From an uncultured Bdellovibrionales bacterium (lineage in GTDB: Bacteria > Bdellovibrionota > Bdellovibrionia > Bdellovibrionales > UBA1609), in NCBI GenBank assembly GCA_903833275.1, contig CAILEP010000022.1:1-64000 (forward strand): a stretch of DNA of 64,000 nt, given 5' to 3'. Positions 43,268 to 52,353 of the stretch are shown in pieces (position 1 is the first letter of the stretch; each line of letters opens with the position of its first letter). Below the pieces are notes generated by a model, which saw only the letters and a program-made list of their open reading frames with translations, was not told where the DNA came from and did no database searches. The translations under genes and the position numbers were made by a program.

Positions 43268-44536
43268 ATGCATCGTATTACTATCAAAGCGTTGCAGGCA
43301 TTGGCCGTTGGCCTTATTGCCGCGATCGCAACGGGCGCTCACGCCGGCCCGACAAATTATTGGATGAGACTAAAAGCTCAAAACAAAGATGAGCGTTCAA
43401 AAATTGCCAACCTTGGCCTTTCGATCGAAGGAGTCATTGAAGACTCTGTCTTCGTAATCGGTGGCGAGAAAGATTTAGCTATTGCCAAAAAATCAGGGCT
43501 TCTCGATACGTCGTTTGAAATTACCCATGAGAACACTCGCGACTTTCCGCCCTATGATTCGCAATTTCACAATTACGAGCGCCTGACCCAAGAGATTCAA
43601 AAAATCGCCAGTCAGTACCCCAGCATCGTAAAGCTTTCGACCATTGGTAAATCGCTTGAAGGCCGCGATCAGTGGTTACTCACCCTCTCTGCTGATGGCA
43701 AAGATGGCGCGCGCCCTGCAGTATTTTTTATGGGTGGTCACCACGCACGTGAGCACGTTTCAATCGAAACGCCCTTGCAGCTGGCGCAATATTTAGCCGA
43801 ACATTTCACTGCCGGCGACAAGCGCATCGTTGATTTGCTTAGCAATCGTACAGTCTACATCGTGCCCTGCGTGAACCCTGATGGCGCGGAGTATGACATT
43901 TCGAGCGGCGACTATCAGCTGTGGCGCAAAAATCGTCGCCACAACACCGACGGCAGCGAAGGTGTCGATCTTAATCGAAATTACGGTCACCACTGGGGCG
44001 AGGGCGGCGCAAGCGATAATGGCGACTCTGAGGTCTATCACGGCCCGAGCGCATTCAGCGAACCTGAGACCCTGAACATCAAAACGTTTTTCGAATCGCA
44101 TAGCAATATTTCGATCGACCTAACGTTTCATACGTTTTCGGAGCTCATACTCTTCCCATGGGGCTATACCAACGATCGAATCTCTGATCAGAAGGCCTTT
44201 ATGGTTCACAAAACTATGGCTGAAACCATGGCGAAGTGGAACGGCTATACTCCTGAGCAATCGTCTACTCTTTACATCGCCAGCGGCGACACCACCGACT
44301 GGGCGTTCGGCGCCCATGGTATTATTTCTTTCACGTTTGAGCTCGACCCCAAAATGTCGCCAGACATGAACTGGCAACCAGATAAAGGTTTTTACCCAGG
44401 CCAGAGTTTTATTCGCCCGGTGTTCGAGAAGAACCTTGAGCCCTGTTTGTATTTGATTGGTTTTTCAGACAACCCGTACCGAGTTCTTCAATCTCAATCA
44501 GAGCGCTACGGATTGAGTGCCGGCATCTTGAAATAA
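43268..44536 (+). CDS. secreted M14-family zinc carboxypeptidase
   Basis: This 422-residue precursor has a signal peptide (KALQALAVGLIAAIATGAHA, cleavage before GPTN), a propeptide-like region to about residue 95, then a carboxypeptidase domain. Zinc ligands are in GGHHAREHVSIE (HxxE) and the later His in LTFHTFSE. The substrate Arg/Asn pair is in VDLNRNYGHHW, and the catalytic Glu in ISFTFELDP. The protein probably trims C-terminal residues in the periplasm or outside. The ribosome site AGAGGGGG precedes the ATG. A terminator follows at 44576. Confidence 0.93.
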   Translation: MHRITIKALQALAVGLIAAIATGAHAGPTNYWMRLKAQNKDERSKIANLGLSIEGVIEDSVFVIGGEKDLAIAKKSGLLDTSFEITHENTRDFPPYDSQFHNYERLTQEIQKIASQYPSIVKLSTIGKSLEGRDQWLLTLSADGKDGARPAVFFMGGHHAREHVSIETPLQLAQYLAEHFTAGDKRIVDLLSNRTVYIVPCVNPDGAEYDISSGDYQLWRKNRRHNTDGSEGVDLNRNYGHHWGEGGASDNGDSEVYHGPSAFSEPETLNIKTFFESHSNISIDLTFHTFSELILFPWGYTNDRISDQKAFMVHKTMAETMAKWNGYTPEQSSTLYIASGDTTDWAFGAHGIISFTFELDPKMSPDMNWQPDKGFYPGQSFIRPVFEKNLEPCLYLIGFSDNPYRVLQSQSERYGLSAGILK

Positions 44537-44575
44537 CACCAGCCAAGATCGTTTATTAGCCTTGCGCTAAAAAAC

Positions 44576-44606
44576 AAAAAGCCCACTTAAAGGTGGGCTT
44601 TTTTTT
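44576..44606. terminator. bidirectional Rho-independent terminator
   Basis: A-run, GCCCAC, loop TTAAAG, GTGGGC and an eight-base T-run form a symmetrical terminator. It ends the M14 peptidase gene rightward and, read on the other strand, the L31 gene leftward. Confidence 0.95.
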
Positions 44607-44612
44607 AAGCAG

Positions 44613-44864
44613 TTATTTTGTAGAACGGCCGTATTTCTTTTTGAATTTCTCAGCGCGACCTTCAGTGTCCATCATACGATGTTTACCCGTGTAGAACGGA
44701 TGAGAGGCGCTTGAAACTTCAAATTTAAGAACGGGGTATTCTTTACCGTCTTCCCACTTAATGGTCTCTTTGGTTCGAGAGGTCGACTTAGTCAAGAAAG
44801 CGAAATCACAAGAAATGTCCTTAAAAACAACTGTTCTAAACTCAGGGTGAAAATCTTTTTTCAT
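44613..44864 (-). CDS. rpmE2: 50S ribosomal protein L31, type B
   Basis: The 83-residue reading from the ATG at 44864 gives [20 protein letters not shown] and the signature [20 protein letters not shown]. It lacks the CxxC zinc ligands of type A L31, which marks the zinc-independent B form. In many bacteria this paralogue replaces the zinc form under zinc limitation, but no Zur box could be identified here. The 24 extra codons upstream in the same frame are hydrophobic and not part of L31. The gene is monocistronic and ends in the shared terminator. Confidence 0.95.
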   Translation of the reverse strand: MKKDFHPEFRTVVFKDISCDFAFLTKSTSRTKETIKWEDGKEYPVLKFEVSSASHPFYTGKHRMMDTEGRAEKFKKKYGRSTK

Positions 44865-44981
44865 ATGCTCTCGCCTTTGGGTAAGTTCACTAATAACAAC
44901 ACTAACAACGAAAATTAAGACCCAAATCAATAACAAATCTTAGGGGCACTAGCAATAGCATTTTGCGTATTTTGGGGGCTG

Positions 44982-46826
44982 CTATATTTGGGTGAAAAAA
45001 TGCAACATGGGCTGGTGGACTTCTTTAGCGCTCGGCACCACATCAAAGAAGGCAATAACCTCAGTTTTACGCCGCGGTTGGACGTTAAAGACAACAAACT
45101 GAGAGTTTTCAACTATTTGGTGAAGTCCGCGGCCGGCTCCGCCTTTGTTAACCTGCAGCTCCCCGGCTCGGTTATTGTAACAACTGTCCAGATATTTCAG
45201 TAGCGTATGGGGGGCCAAGGCGCCAAAAGGGTCTTCAACCGAGATCGCCAGTAGCGCGCCGTCAGTAGCGTACCTCAAGACCCCTTGCTGATTAGGGCCC
45301 AAGCCAACCTTCGTCGTACGGTCCAATGAATTGTAGATTGGCTCGCCTTTATCGTCAGTCGGGGCGTCATAAATCGCGTTCATCAAAAGCTCTTCAAGCA
45401 CGATCGCGACACTATCAAGAATTGAACCGCGAACGCCAACCCGCGAAAAGTATTGTCGCACCTGCTGATTGAGGGGGGCACGATCATCGCTGTGCTTAAC
45501 CGGGGCCTCTTTGATATCGGCGCCCACATTCAAATATTTTTCGAACCCAAAAATATTAGGGCTGCAAAGCTTGGTGACTGCGCTCACAATTGTTCGCACA
45601 CTACCTGCACGATCATCTTTTCGAATCGAAACAATATTGGGGACAGTGGGCAATTGCATCAGCCTGGTTAAATTTTGGGCAATAGCCTCAGTCGCAATGT
45701 AAGCGACCTTTGGCTTTTTGGGTAAATTTTCAATTTTAAGCACGAGGTCAAGGGACTCACCATCGACCAACGCCACATCGATTTTTTCTTTCGATATAAT
45801 CTCAGCCGCTGCATCGACACTCTCAGCAACTTCAATACCAATGCCCGTGCCAGCAAGACCCATCTTGGCCGTCGTTTGCGCCCGCTTCTCTGTTTGGGCG
45901 AGCAATACTTTCTTAGATTTTAGAGAAACTTCGAGATTGAATCTTTGAACTATCGGCTCAATAAACCGCATGACCCCTTCAACCTCGGCAAAAGTTTCAT
46001 TCAACACCATTCGAGTGGCCTCATCAGAGGCAGAGGCAATGGTCTTAATCGAATCTTTTAACGATACTAAGTGTCGGTTCAATAACTCTTGAAGTTTTGA
46101 TTGCAAGGCCTGAGTTCGCTCACCCACCCGCCGCTCAAGTTGCGAATTAATATCTTGAAGCTCGGCTTGGGCACGCTCAAGCGCAACTGCAGTTTCAGAC
46201 ATTTTCTTAGCGCGTTGGTTGGTGACATTTAATTTATCGGCAAGAATTCGAGAGTAGATTCGATATAGCACATGGTCAAATTGATCGGTGTTATCACGTG
46301 CGAGCATACGAAACTGCTCGGTGTTAACACAGATCAATTCGACCGGTGTTTTAGCAACGATGGTGGCGGCGCAAGGTTTTTTGGTGATGACACTCATCTC
46401 GCCCAACAAATCACCTTTTCTTCGCATCGTTGCCACAATACCACCGTCGACATAAATATCGACAGTGCCCAGATTCAGAAAATAAAGATTATTATTAACC
46501 TCGCCCTGTTTCAGAATTTGCGAGTCAGCCGGCACAGTGGTAATTGAGGTCGCGTTTTTAAGTTGATCAATAAGTTCATCCGGGAAGCCGGCAAACAAAT
46601 TAACGCTTCGAAACATTTCTCGAAGCGAATGAGTAGCCCCTTCTGTCCCATAAATCGATAGCGAGGGTATCGGGGTCAAATCGTCGAGCTGCACATCAAC
46701 GGGGCTTGTAAACTCGTCGGTAAACCCAGGCGCGGCCACGCTGACGTCGGTTGTTTCGTCGTCAGCGCTTAGGGCGCCAGGACTATTTTTTTTCGCCGGA
46801 CTGTCGCTACTTGGCATAGACCTCAT
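44982..46826 (-). CDS. CNBD-coiled-coil-receiver-like-HATPase signalling protein
   Basis: This protein of about 614 residues (start 46826, or 46817 three codons later) has an acidic N-terminus. A cyclic-nucleotide-binding domain follows (FAGFPDELIDQLKN to VNTEQFRML, about 78-185) with a GEMSVI loop but weak phosphate-site residues. Next are a coiled coil (about 205-255) and a receiver-like domain without a clear phospho-acceptor motif (about 300-420). The C-terminal HATPase has N-box VLEELLMNAIYDAP and G-box-like GAGRGLHQIV. There is no His-box, so it resembles RsbW-type or output ATPases. It overlaps the FadE-type gene by 20 bases. Confidence 0.8.
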   Translation of the reverse strand: MRSMPSSDSPAKKNSPGALSADDETTDVSVAAPGFTDEFTSPVDVQLDDLTPIPSLSIYGTEGATHSLREMFRSVNLFAGFPDELIDQLKNATSITTVPADSQILKQGEVNNNLYFLNLGTVDIYVDGGIVATMRRKGDLLGEMSVITKKPCAATIVAKTPVELICVNTEQFRMLARDNTDQFDHVLYRIYSRILADKLNVTNQRAKKMSETAVALERAQAELQDINSQLERRVGERTQALQSKLQELLNRHLVSLKDSIKTIASASDEATRMVLNETFAEVEGVMRFIEPIVQRFNLEVSLKSKKVLLAQTEKRAQTTAKMGLAGTGIGIEVAESVDAAAEIISKEKIDVALVDGESLDLVLKIENLPKKPKVAYIATEAIAQNLTRLMQLPTVPNIVSIRKDDRAGSVRTIVSAVTKLCSPNIFGFEKYLNVGADIKEAPVKHSDDRAPLNQQVRQYFSRVGVRGSILDSVAIVLEELLMNAIYDAPTDDKGEPIYNSLDRTTKVGLGPNQQGVLRYATDGALLAISVEDPFGALAPHTLLKYLDSCYNNRAGELQVNKGGAGRGLHQIVENSQFVVFNVQPRRKTEVIAFFDVVPSAKEVHQPMLHFFTQI

Positions 46827-49278
46827 TCAATGGGCGAGGGCTAGATCCCGCCTCTCTTGAATGATATTCAGATTGTGAATAATCGTCCACCTGAATGGCA
46901 TCCCAACGCGCTTCTTCGGCCTTTTGTAGGTTCAATTTTTCTTCTTGAGAGATCACACCTTTGGCTAGGGCCTCGTCGATCAGCTTCTGCCCCTTTACCT
47001 TCGGCAGTCTCTTTTCTTTAACGGCCACTCGCATTTTATGATCACTCGCTTCGGCCTTTTTAATAATTTTAAAGGCATGCTCAACGCGGCCAACCGCCTC
47101 AAGTGGGCTCTTTGGCAAATAGATACCGGCCGTAATGCGATCACGCTGTTCAGAATCGGTCATCATCAGCTCGCAAATCTTGTGACCTTGCTCGTCTGAA
47201 GGCGGGCCAGCGAGCGTATTTAGATTCGCCCAAAACCGAATCGGGCCTTTAAATATCCAGCCAAGTATCGGCACATCGAAGTTTGCAAAAATACCATCGA
47301 AGGCGTTTTGAATTTCGCTAAAAGCTTTTGCCATCGAATATTCGACAAAAGGTAGATCTTCTTTGCGACGACCTTCAGTTTCCCAACGATGGAGTGTCGC
47401 GGTACCGACGTACATCCAGGTCAAAACATCGGCGAAACGACCAGTGATTTTTTCTTTGAACTTCAATTTGCCGCCAAGTAAGCCCATTGCAAGATCGGCC
47501 ATAATGGCAAATGTCGCCGACGCCCATGCCATTTTTTGATAATGGCGCCCCACTTCTCTTGCCGGGCCGCCCGTTCTCAATCGCGCGCGCGTGACACTTA
47601 ACACAAATGAGCGGCAGGCATTTCGAACGACGTGACCAATGTGGCCCCAAAATGCGCCATCAAAACCCGCCAAGTCATTCTTCTCAATTGCATTCACTTC
47701 TTTAAAAGCATACGGGTGCGCTCGCAGTGCGCCTTGCCCAAAAATAATTAACGTTCTTGTTAAGATGTTCGCACCCTCAACCGTGATACCGATCGGTGTC
47801 GCGATATATGGTATCGCCACAATATTACGCGGGCCCATCGAAATGCCCTGACCGCCGGTGATATCCATTGCGTCGTTTACACCTTTGCGGCCCATTTCAG
47901 TTGAAATAAATTTGGCAATCGCGGTTACGACAGGCGGCTTGAGGCCCTGATCGAGTGCACTGAGAGTAAATTTTCGCATGGCATCCATATAGTATGCGCT
48001 GGCACCGATGCGCGCGAGGGGCTCTTCAACCCCTTCAAACTTACCAATTGAAACTCCAAATTGCTTTCGAATCGTGCTGTGAGCCGAGGTCACTCGTGCG
48101 AGCAACTTAATGCCAGATACCGATTGCGCGGGTAACGAAATGCCGCGGCCTGCAGCCAAGCACTCCATCAACATACTCCAACCATGACCGCTGCCATCGT
48201 GGCCACCGATAATCGCATCTTGGGCGTTGACGACGACGTTCTTACCTTCAGTTGGGCAATTGTAAAATGGCACTCCAAGCGGATCGTGGCGACGGCCAAT
48301 CGACACCCCGGGGGTTTTCGAGGGTATTAGGGCGCAAGTAATGCCAAGGTCTTCACCCTTGCCGAGAAGATTTTCTGGATCTTTGAGCCGAAATGCCAAG
48401 CCAATGACTGTCGAAATCGCAGCAAGCGTAATCCAGCGTTTATTCCAATTGAGACGAACGTAAATCTTACCGTCTTCGCCCTTAAAGAGTACACCCTCAG
48501 AAACAATTGAGCCCGCATCGCTGCCGGCTTGAGGCTCAGTCAAACCAAAACATGGCAGTTCTTCGCCGCGCGCCAGCCTTGGCAGCCAATGTTTCTTCTG
48601 CGCATCAGTGCCGTAATGAATTAAAAGCTCAGCTGGGCCAAGAGAATTCGGCACCATAATGGTCGTGCCAGTCGGGATCGAGCGCGATGAAATTTTAGCG
48701 ACGACTTCGGCGTGGCAATAATTCGAGAAGCCTTTGCCGCCGTATTCTTTCGGGATAATCATCCCGAGAAACCCCGCTTCTTTGATATAGCGAAAGGCGT
48801 CGTCTGGTAATTCGCGCGAGCGCCAAATATCCCAGTCATTGACCATCCCACAAAGCTTCTCGACGGGCCCGTCCATAAATTCTTGTTCTTCTTTCGAAAG
48901 TTTCGGAGCTGGCTGGGCGAGAATTTTTCTGAAATTCGGGCGACCAGAGAAAAGCTCGGACTCCATCCAAACAACTCCGGCTTCTAAAGCCGTTCGCTCG
49001 GTGGCCGAAATAACGGGCATAATCCCCTTCATCACTTTCATAACGAGAGAACTCACCAAAATTCGGCGTACAGGCCGAATTAAGAAAACCGCCGCAACCA
49101 CAGCAGTTGAAATAAGCACCGGGAGTGGCGCCGCTAAACCAACGAGCAATGCCAAGGCTGCAATTGCCCACAAATAAAATGGCGCCCCGAAGTAGCCAAA
49201 AATTAAAGCCGCCAAAAGGCCCACAGATATTTGGGCTGTTTGTGAATACGCCGCTAGAAACCCGCTAATGCCAGCCAC
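46807..49278 (-). CDS. fadE: FadE-type long acyl-CoA dehydrogenase
   Basis: At 823 residues this matches the unusual length of gammaproteobacterial FadE (about 814), not ordinary 380-residue enzymes. An N-terminal membrane segment pair (about 12-70) is followed by the dehydrogenase core. Core motifs are FLGMIIPKEYGGKGFS, CFGLTEPQAGSDAGS (FAD/substrate), FGVSIGKFEGVEE, DITGGQGI and the C-terminal DUF1974-like helical domain. It catalyses the first beta-oxidation step. The start is the GTG at 49278 behind a perfect AAGGAGG. The divergent TetR gene and the palindromes between them point to local regulation. Confidence 0.93.
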   Translation of the reverse strand: MAGISGFLAAYSQTAQISVGLLAALIFGYFGAPFYLWAIAALALLVGLAAPLPVLISTAVVAAVFLIRPVRRILVSSLVMKVMKGIMPVISATERTALEAGVVWMESELFSGRPNFRKILAQPAPKLSKEEQEFMDGPVEKLCGMVNDWDIWRSRELPDDAFRYIKEAGFLGMIIPKEYGGKGFSNYCHAEVVAKISSRSIPTGTTIMVPNSLGPAELLIHYGTDAQKKHWLPRLARGEELPCFGLTEPQAGSDAGSIVSEGVLFKGEDGKIYVRLNWNKRWITLAAISTVIGLAFRLKDPENLLGKGEDLGITCALIPSKTPGVSIGRRHDPLGVPFYNCPTEGKNVVVNAQDAIIGGHDGSGHGWSMLMECLAAGRGISLPAQSVSGIKLLARVTSAHSTIRKQFGVSIGKFEGVEEPLARIGASAYYMDAMRKFTLSALDQGLKPPVVTAIAKFISTEMGRKGVNDAMDITGGQGISMGPRNIVAIPYIATPIGITVEGANILTRTLIIFGQGALRAHPYAFKEVNAIEKNDLAGFDGAFWGHIGHVVRNACRSFVLSVTRARLRTGGPAREVGRHYQKMAWASATFAIMADLAMGLLGGKLKFKEKITGRFADVLTWMYVGTATLHRWETEGRRKEDLPFVEYSMAKAFSEIQNAFDGIFANFDVPILGWIFKGPIRFWANLNTLAGPPSDEQGHKICELMMTDSEQRDRITAGIYLPKSPLEAVGRVEHAFKIIKKAEASDHKMRVAVKEKRLPKVKGQKLIDEALAKGVISQEEKLNLQKAEEARWDAIQVDDYSQSEYHSREAGSSPRPLNEVYAK

Positions 49279-49361
49279 AGCTGACCTCCTTGATGTGCGT
49301 AACGCAGACGCACGTTGTACAAATCTACCAAAGTCCGGATATCATTTTAAATCATAGATTG

Positions 49362-49391
49362 TATAAATTCAATCAACTGATTGAATTTATA
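49362..49391. promoter_or_regulatory. perfect 14-bp inverted repeat, probable TetR operator
   Basis: The arms TATAAATTCAATCA (49362-49375) and TGATTGAATTTATA (49378-49391) are exact complements separated by AC. The site lies between the divergent FadE-type and TetR genes, 84 bases from the fadE start, where repression of one or both promoters would be expected. Binding by the adjacent regulator is inferred. Confidence 0.85.
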
Positions 49392-49393
49392 GC

Positions 49394-49405
49394 TCAATCG
49401 ATTGA
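49394..49405. promoter_or_regulatory. second palindrome sharing the operator core
   Basis: TCAATCGATTGA is a perfect 12-bp palindrome two bases beyond the long inverted repeat. It repeats the CAATC...GATTG core, suggesting a second, cooperative regulator site. Confidence 0.7.
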
Positions 49406-49557
49406 TAATGAAATTTCGCGGTTTTGGTCGAGGCAGGGGGTATTTTGGCTCAATTTGATACATGTATTCTTACTGATATTTTAGATTTTGGCATTAAGCT
49501 CGGCGAGAACCTAACCTTTGGTCAAGTTTGTCTAGCTCTGTTAAGAGATAACCATCG

Positions 49558-50235
49558 ATGACACGCGTGAAACCAAAGGCGAGCCGTAAAGCTTCTCACA
49601 GACGTTCAGTCCGTAAGTTCAAAGCCCTCTCTAACGAAACAAAGCTCAATGGCCGCGAGGGGCTATTGAGAGCGGCCCGTCACCTCTTCGCACTTAGGGG
49701 CCTGAGCGGGACATCGATTCGAGAAATTGCTAAAGCTGCAAAAACCAATTCGAGCCAAATTAGCTATTACTTTAAAAGCAAAGAAGGCCTCTATCGTGCG
49801 TGTTTGGTCGATATCGCCCAAAATCGCCTCGAAATGGCAGAGCAAATTCTTCTACTCCCACGCTCGCACGAAGAATATATTGTGCGTCTACGCCTCTTCG
49901 CCGAAAATTTAATCAATTATTTTTCCGAAAATCGAGATACGGGCCTTATTATTATACGCGAATACGACCGCCTGCACTCGCCGGCCGAAGACGTTTTTCG
50001 TGGTTACTTTTCAAATTTGTTCGAGCTCCTGATCGCCTTCTTTCGAACAGCGCAGAAAAATAAACTGACCCGCCTCGCAAAGGGTGACCCGCTGACAATT
50101 TCGAGTCTGTTTTTTAGTATGCTTACGAATGAGCTCAGAATCGATCATTTGCGAGAGAGCCTCTATAAACAGACATTAAGAGACCCCAAATACCGCCTGG
50201 CACTGATTGATCAAATAATCGAGATGCTCAGGTAA
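49558..50235 (+). CDS. TetR-family regulator, probably of fatty-acid oxidation
   Basis: This 225-residue protein has a basic N-terminal tail of about 30 residues and a TetR helix-turn-helix at about 35-80 (AARHLFALRGLSGTSIREIA, then SQISYYFKSKEGLYRA). A helical ligand domain follows with a TetR_C-like end (LTNELRIDHLRESLYKQ). This resembles the CecR/YbiH-type regulators. Divergence from a FadE-type acyl-CoA dehydrogenase with two intervening palindromes suggests it senses acyl-CoA or fatty acid and represses that gene. The ligand is unproven. Confidence 0.88.
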   Translation: MTRVKPKASRKASHRRSVRKFKALSNETKLNGREGLLRAARHLFALRGLSGTSIREIAKAAKTNSSQISYYFKSKEGLYRACLVDIAQNRLEMAEQILLLPRSHEEYIVRLRLFAENLINYFSENRDTGLIIIREYDRLHSPAEDVFRGYFSNLFELLIAFFRTAQKNKLTRLAKGDPLTISSLFFSMLTNELRIDHLRESLYKQTLRDPKYRLALIDQIIEMLR

Positions 50236-50329
50236 AATACAATTGAATATGAAGGGCCCTGTCTCAATTTGAGACGCCTTTTTCGACATTTTTGCGTTTC
50301 AAGTTAAGCCGTGCCAAACTGAGAACAGC

Positions 50330-51037
50330 ATGAAAAATCAAACGTTCACGAACCTCAACGAGCGGCCAGCACAGCGTTTCACTAAAATCGCGGCCCAAGC
50401 CTTGATTTTGGCCGGGTCGATTTTCTTTGCATTAGAATCAAGCGGCGAGATTATTGATGCCGTCGATACCTCGAGAATGCCAGCCAGTGTTGGCGAGACC
50501 CGCAAAGTCACGGGCGAAAGTCGCAAAGCAACAGACGAGACTCAATCAATTGAGCTCGGCAAGCGGATTTCAATATTACACGACTCTCACCCGATCGCTG
50601 AGTTTCAAAATACCTCGCAGGGCTGGAAGAACCGTGACGCCAAGTCTTTTACCAATTGGAAGTTCTTCGATAATTTCATCGAATCTCTGCAAACTTACCG
50701 AGTCGATTTTAAGATAACGGACGATGAGCTAAAACCTGAACTGAAACACTTTGAAATGCGCACCTCAGGTCGCATTTTTAAGTTTGTAAAATTCGGCGAC
50801 CATACGTGGGCCGTGAAGCGCCCGGGCCAAAAAGATTTCGAAGCCTCACGAAGCTTCAGCTTTTTTGGCGACATGGAGGCCTCGACTTGGTCGAGCCCAC
50901 TTGAGAAAAGCCTTCGTATAGTAAAAGACCCTACTGCCGCAATCACGATTCGAATTACGGCCTTTCGCAGCATAATGGACAGCCCGTCGGCAGATGTTAA
51001 ATTAGTACTAAAAGAAGTCTTGCTGACCGAGGGCTAA
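50330..51037 (+). CDS. exported/anchored HEAT-like protein, ends at an in-frame TAA
   Basis: This 235-residue product has a single N-terminal hydrophobic stretch (AAQALILAGSIFFALESS, about 21-38), then a unique domain with a beta-rich middle (ISILHDSHPIAEFQN; RIFKFVKFGDHTWAVK). Near the end it turns into helical repeats like HEAT (ITIRITAFRSIMDSPSADVK). The TAA at 51035 interrupts this region. The same frame continues without another stop until 51298 with sequence that carries on the helical pattern. The full-length gene was therefore probably about 322 codons. No family is recognised. Confidence 0.65.
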   Translation: MKNQTFTNLNERPAQRFTKIAAQALILAGSIFFALESSGEIIDAVDTSRMPASVGETRKVTGESRKATDETQSIELGKRISILHDSHPIAEFQNTSQGWKNRDAKSFTNWKFFDNFIESLQTYRVDFKITDDELKPELKHFEMRTSGRIFKFVKFGDHTWAVKRPGQKDFEASRSFSFFGDMEASTWSSPLEKSLRIVKDPTAAITIRITAFRSIMDSPSADVKLVLKEVLLTEG

Positions 51038-51061
51038 AACGAAGAACTGCGCCAAGAAATA

Positions 51062-51298
51062 GTGAGCGCCATGCGAAGACAGCCAACCAATCAAAATATT
51101 AAAACCTTACTATCCGTTCTTCAGAGATCAAAAAGCGAGCTATTGCGCAATCAGGTTTCAAAAGCCTTGCGCGTACCCAACCCGAAAGGGCCCGTTATTG
51201 AAGTCGACGACGAAGATCAAGACGTAAAGAAAAAGATTGCGGTTTGGCGCTCGTGGAGTCACGAGCTCGCCCGCGAAGAAGCCTCAAGCCAGCAGTAG
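51062..51298 (+). CDS. C-terminal part of the interrupted HEAT-like gene
   Basis: Reading on from the TAA, codons 51038-51298 give NEELRQEIVSAMRRQPTN and QNIKTLLSVLQRSKSELLRN, clearly the next helical repeats, then an acidic linker and KKKIAVWRSWSHELAREE. A GTG at 51062 could restart translation, but no ribosome site precedes it. I regard it as the cut-off end of the previous gene, not an independent protein. It ends one base before the convergent diguanylate cyclase gene ends. Confidence 0.5.
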   Translation: MSAMRRQPTNQNIKTLLSVLQRSKSELLRNQVSKALRVPNPKGPVIEVDDEDQDVKKKIAVWRSWSHELAREEASSQQ

Positions 51299-52228
51299 CT
51301 AACCCTCAATTCGATTTCTACCGCCGTGTTTCGCTCTATAGAGGGCATGATCAGCCTCGCGCACAAGGTCACGGGCTGTACGATTGTCGTCCGTGCCGCC
51401 GACGCTAAAACCAAGACTGCAGGTGAGCCGAATCTTGTCTTTGTTTAGCTCGAAGTTTTGGCCCTCGATCGATTTGCGCACTCGCTCCGAAAAAATTCTC
51501 ACACCCTCAAGTGTGGTTTCAGTAAGCACAATCAAAAACTCGTCGCCACCATAGCGCGCAGCGAAGTCAACATCGCGCATACTATTTTTTATGATCTCAC
51601 CCACTTCTTTCAGAACGAAACTTCCGAAAAGGTGATCGTGCTGATCATTGACGGATTTGAATTTGTCCATGTCAAGCATGACGCAAGCCACATGGCGGCC
51701 GAAACGCTTTGCGCGCTTTATCTCGACATCAATTTTATCGTACATCGACCGCATGTTATAGAGCCCAGTGAGATCGTCGTGATCAATCATTTCTTGCAGC
51801 CGCAAGTTAGCGTCAAGTAAGTCGCTATGAACCTCATTGACCCGCATGGCGACCTCGATACGGGCAAAAAGCTCATTCATTCGAAATGGCTTGCGAATAT
51901 AGTCGTCGGCCCCGGCTCGAAGAGCCTCAGCCACAAATTGCGAATCAGTTCGCCCAGAAATAAATATCACCGTCACGTAGTTCTGTTGCGAACGAAAATG
52001 CCTTAGCATTTCGATACCCGACATATCGGGCATGTCATTATCTGTGATAACCAGATGCGGTCGAAAGGTCTTTACCAACTCGAGCGCCTCATGGGCCGAT
52101 TGCGTGGTCTTCACTTCGTGATTCTCTTGAGTCAACGCCTCTGCCAAGATCGTAATAATGGCGATATCGTCCTCAACAACCAGAATGCGTTTTTTTTCGG
52201 TTTTAACTTTATCCTTTGGTCCAGACAT
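51299..52228 (-). CDS. receiver-GGDEF diguanylate cyclase
   Basis: This 309-residue response regulator makes cyclic di-GMP. The receiver domain (about 14-130) has the acidic pair VVEDD, phospho-acceptor Asp63 in ITDNDMPDMSG and Lys113 in IRKPF. A coiled-coil linker leads to the GGDEF domain (about 145-305), where the catalytic motif GGDEF is at 227-231. The RxxD inhibitory site (Arg218, Asp221) lies five residues before it, so product inhibition is expected. This is a PleD-like single-receiver form. PilZ-like proteins in the window could be readers. Confidence 0.95.
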   Translation of the reverse strand: MSGPKDKVKTEKKRILVVEDDIAIITILAEALTQENHEVKTTQSAHEALELVKTFRPHLVITDNDMPDMSGIEMLRHFRSQQNYVTVIFISGRTDSQFVAEALRAGADDYIRKPFRMNELFARIEVAMRVNEVHSDLLDANLRLQEMIDHDDLTGLYNMRSMYDKIDVEIKRAKRFGRHVACVMLDMDKFKSVNDQHDHLFGSFVLKEVGEIIKNSMRDVDFAARYGGDEFLIVLTETTLEGVRIFSERVRKSIEGQNFELNKDKIRLTCSLGFSVGGTDDNRTARDLVREADHALYRAKHGGRNRIEG

Positions 52229-52353
52229 CTCTCTATATTATTCATAACCGCCACGCTTGAGAACATCTTGTTAGGGCCAAGGTCTAGTTAGAAGCGCAAA
52301 TACTTTCAGGCAGATCCAATATTTCCGAAAAGAAATTGAGGTGTTATCGCGTT

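Noticed and set aside
51062-51298. An independent 78-residue gene starting at the GTG at 51062
   Set aside because: It is in the same frame as the preceding gene, continues its helical repeats and lacks a ribosome site, so it is treated as the cut-off C-terminal part.
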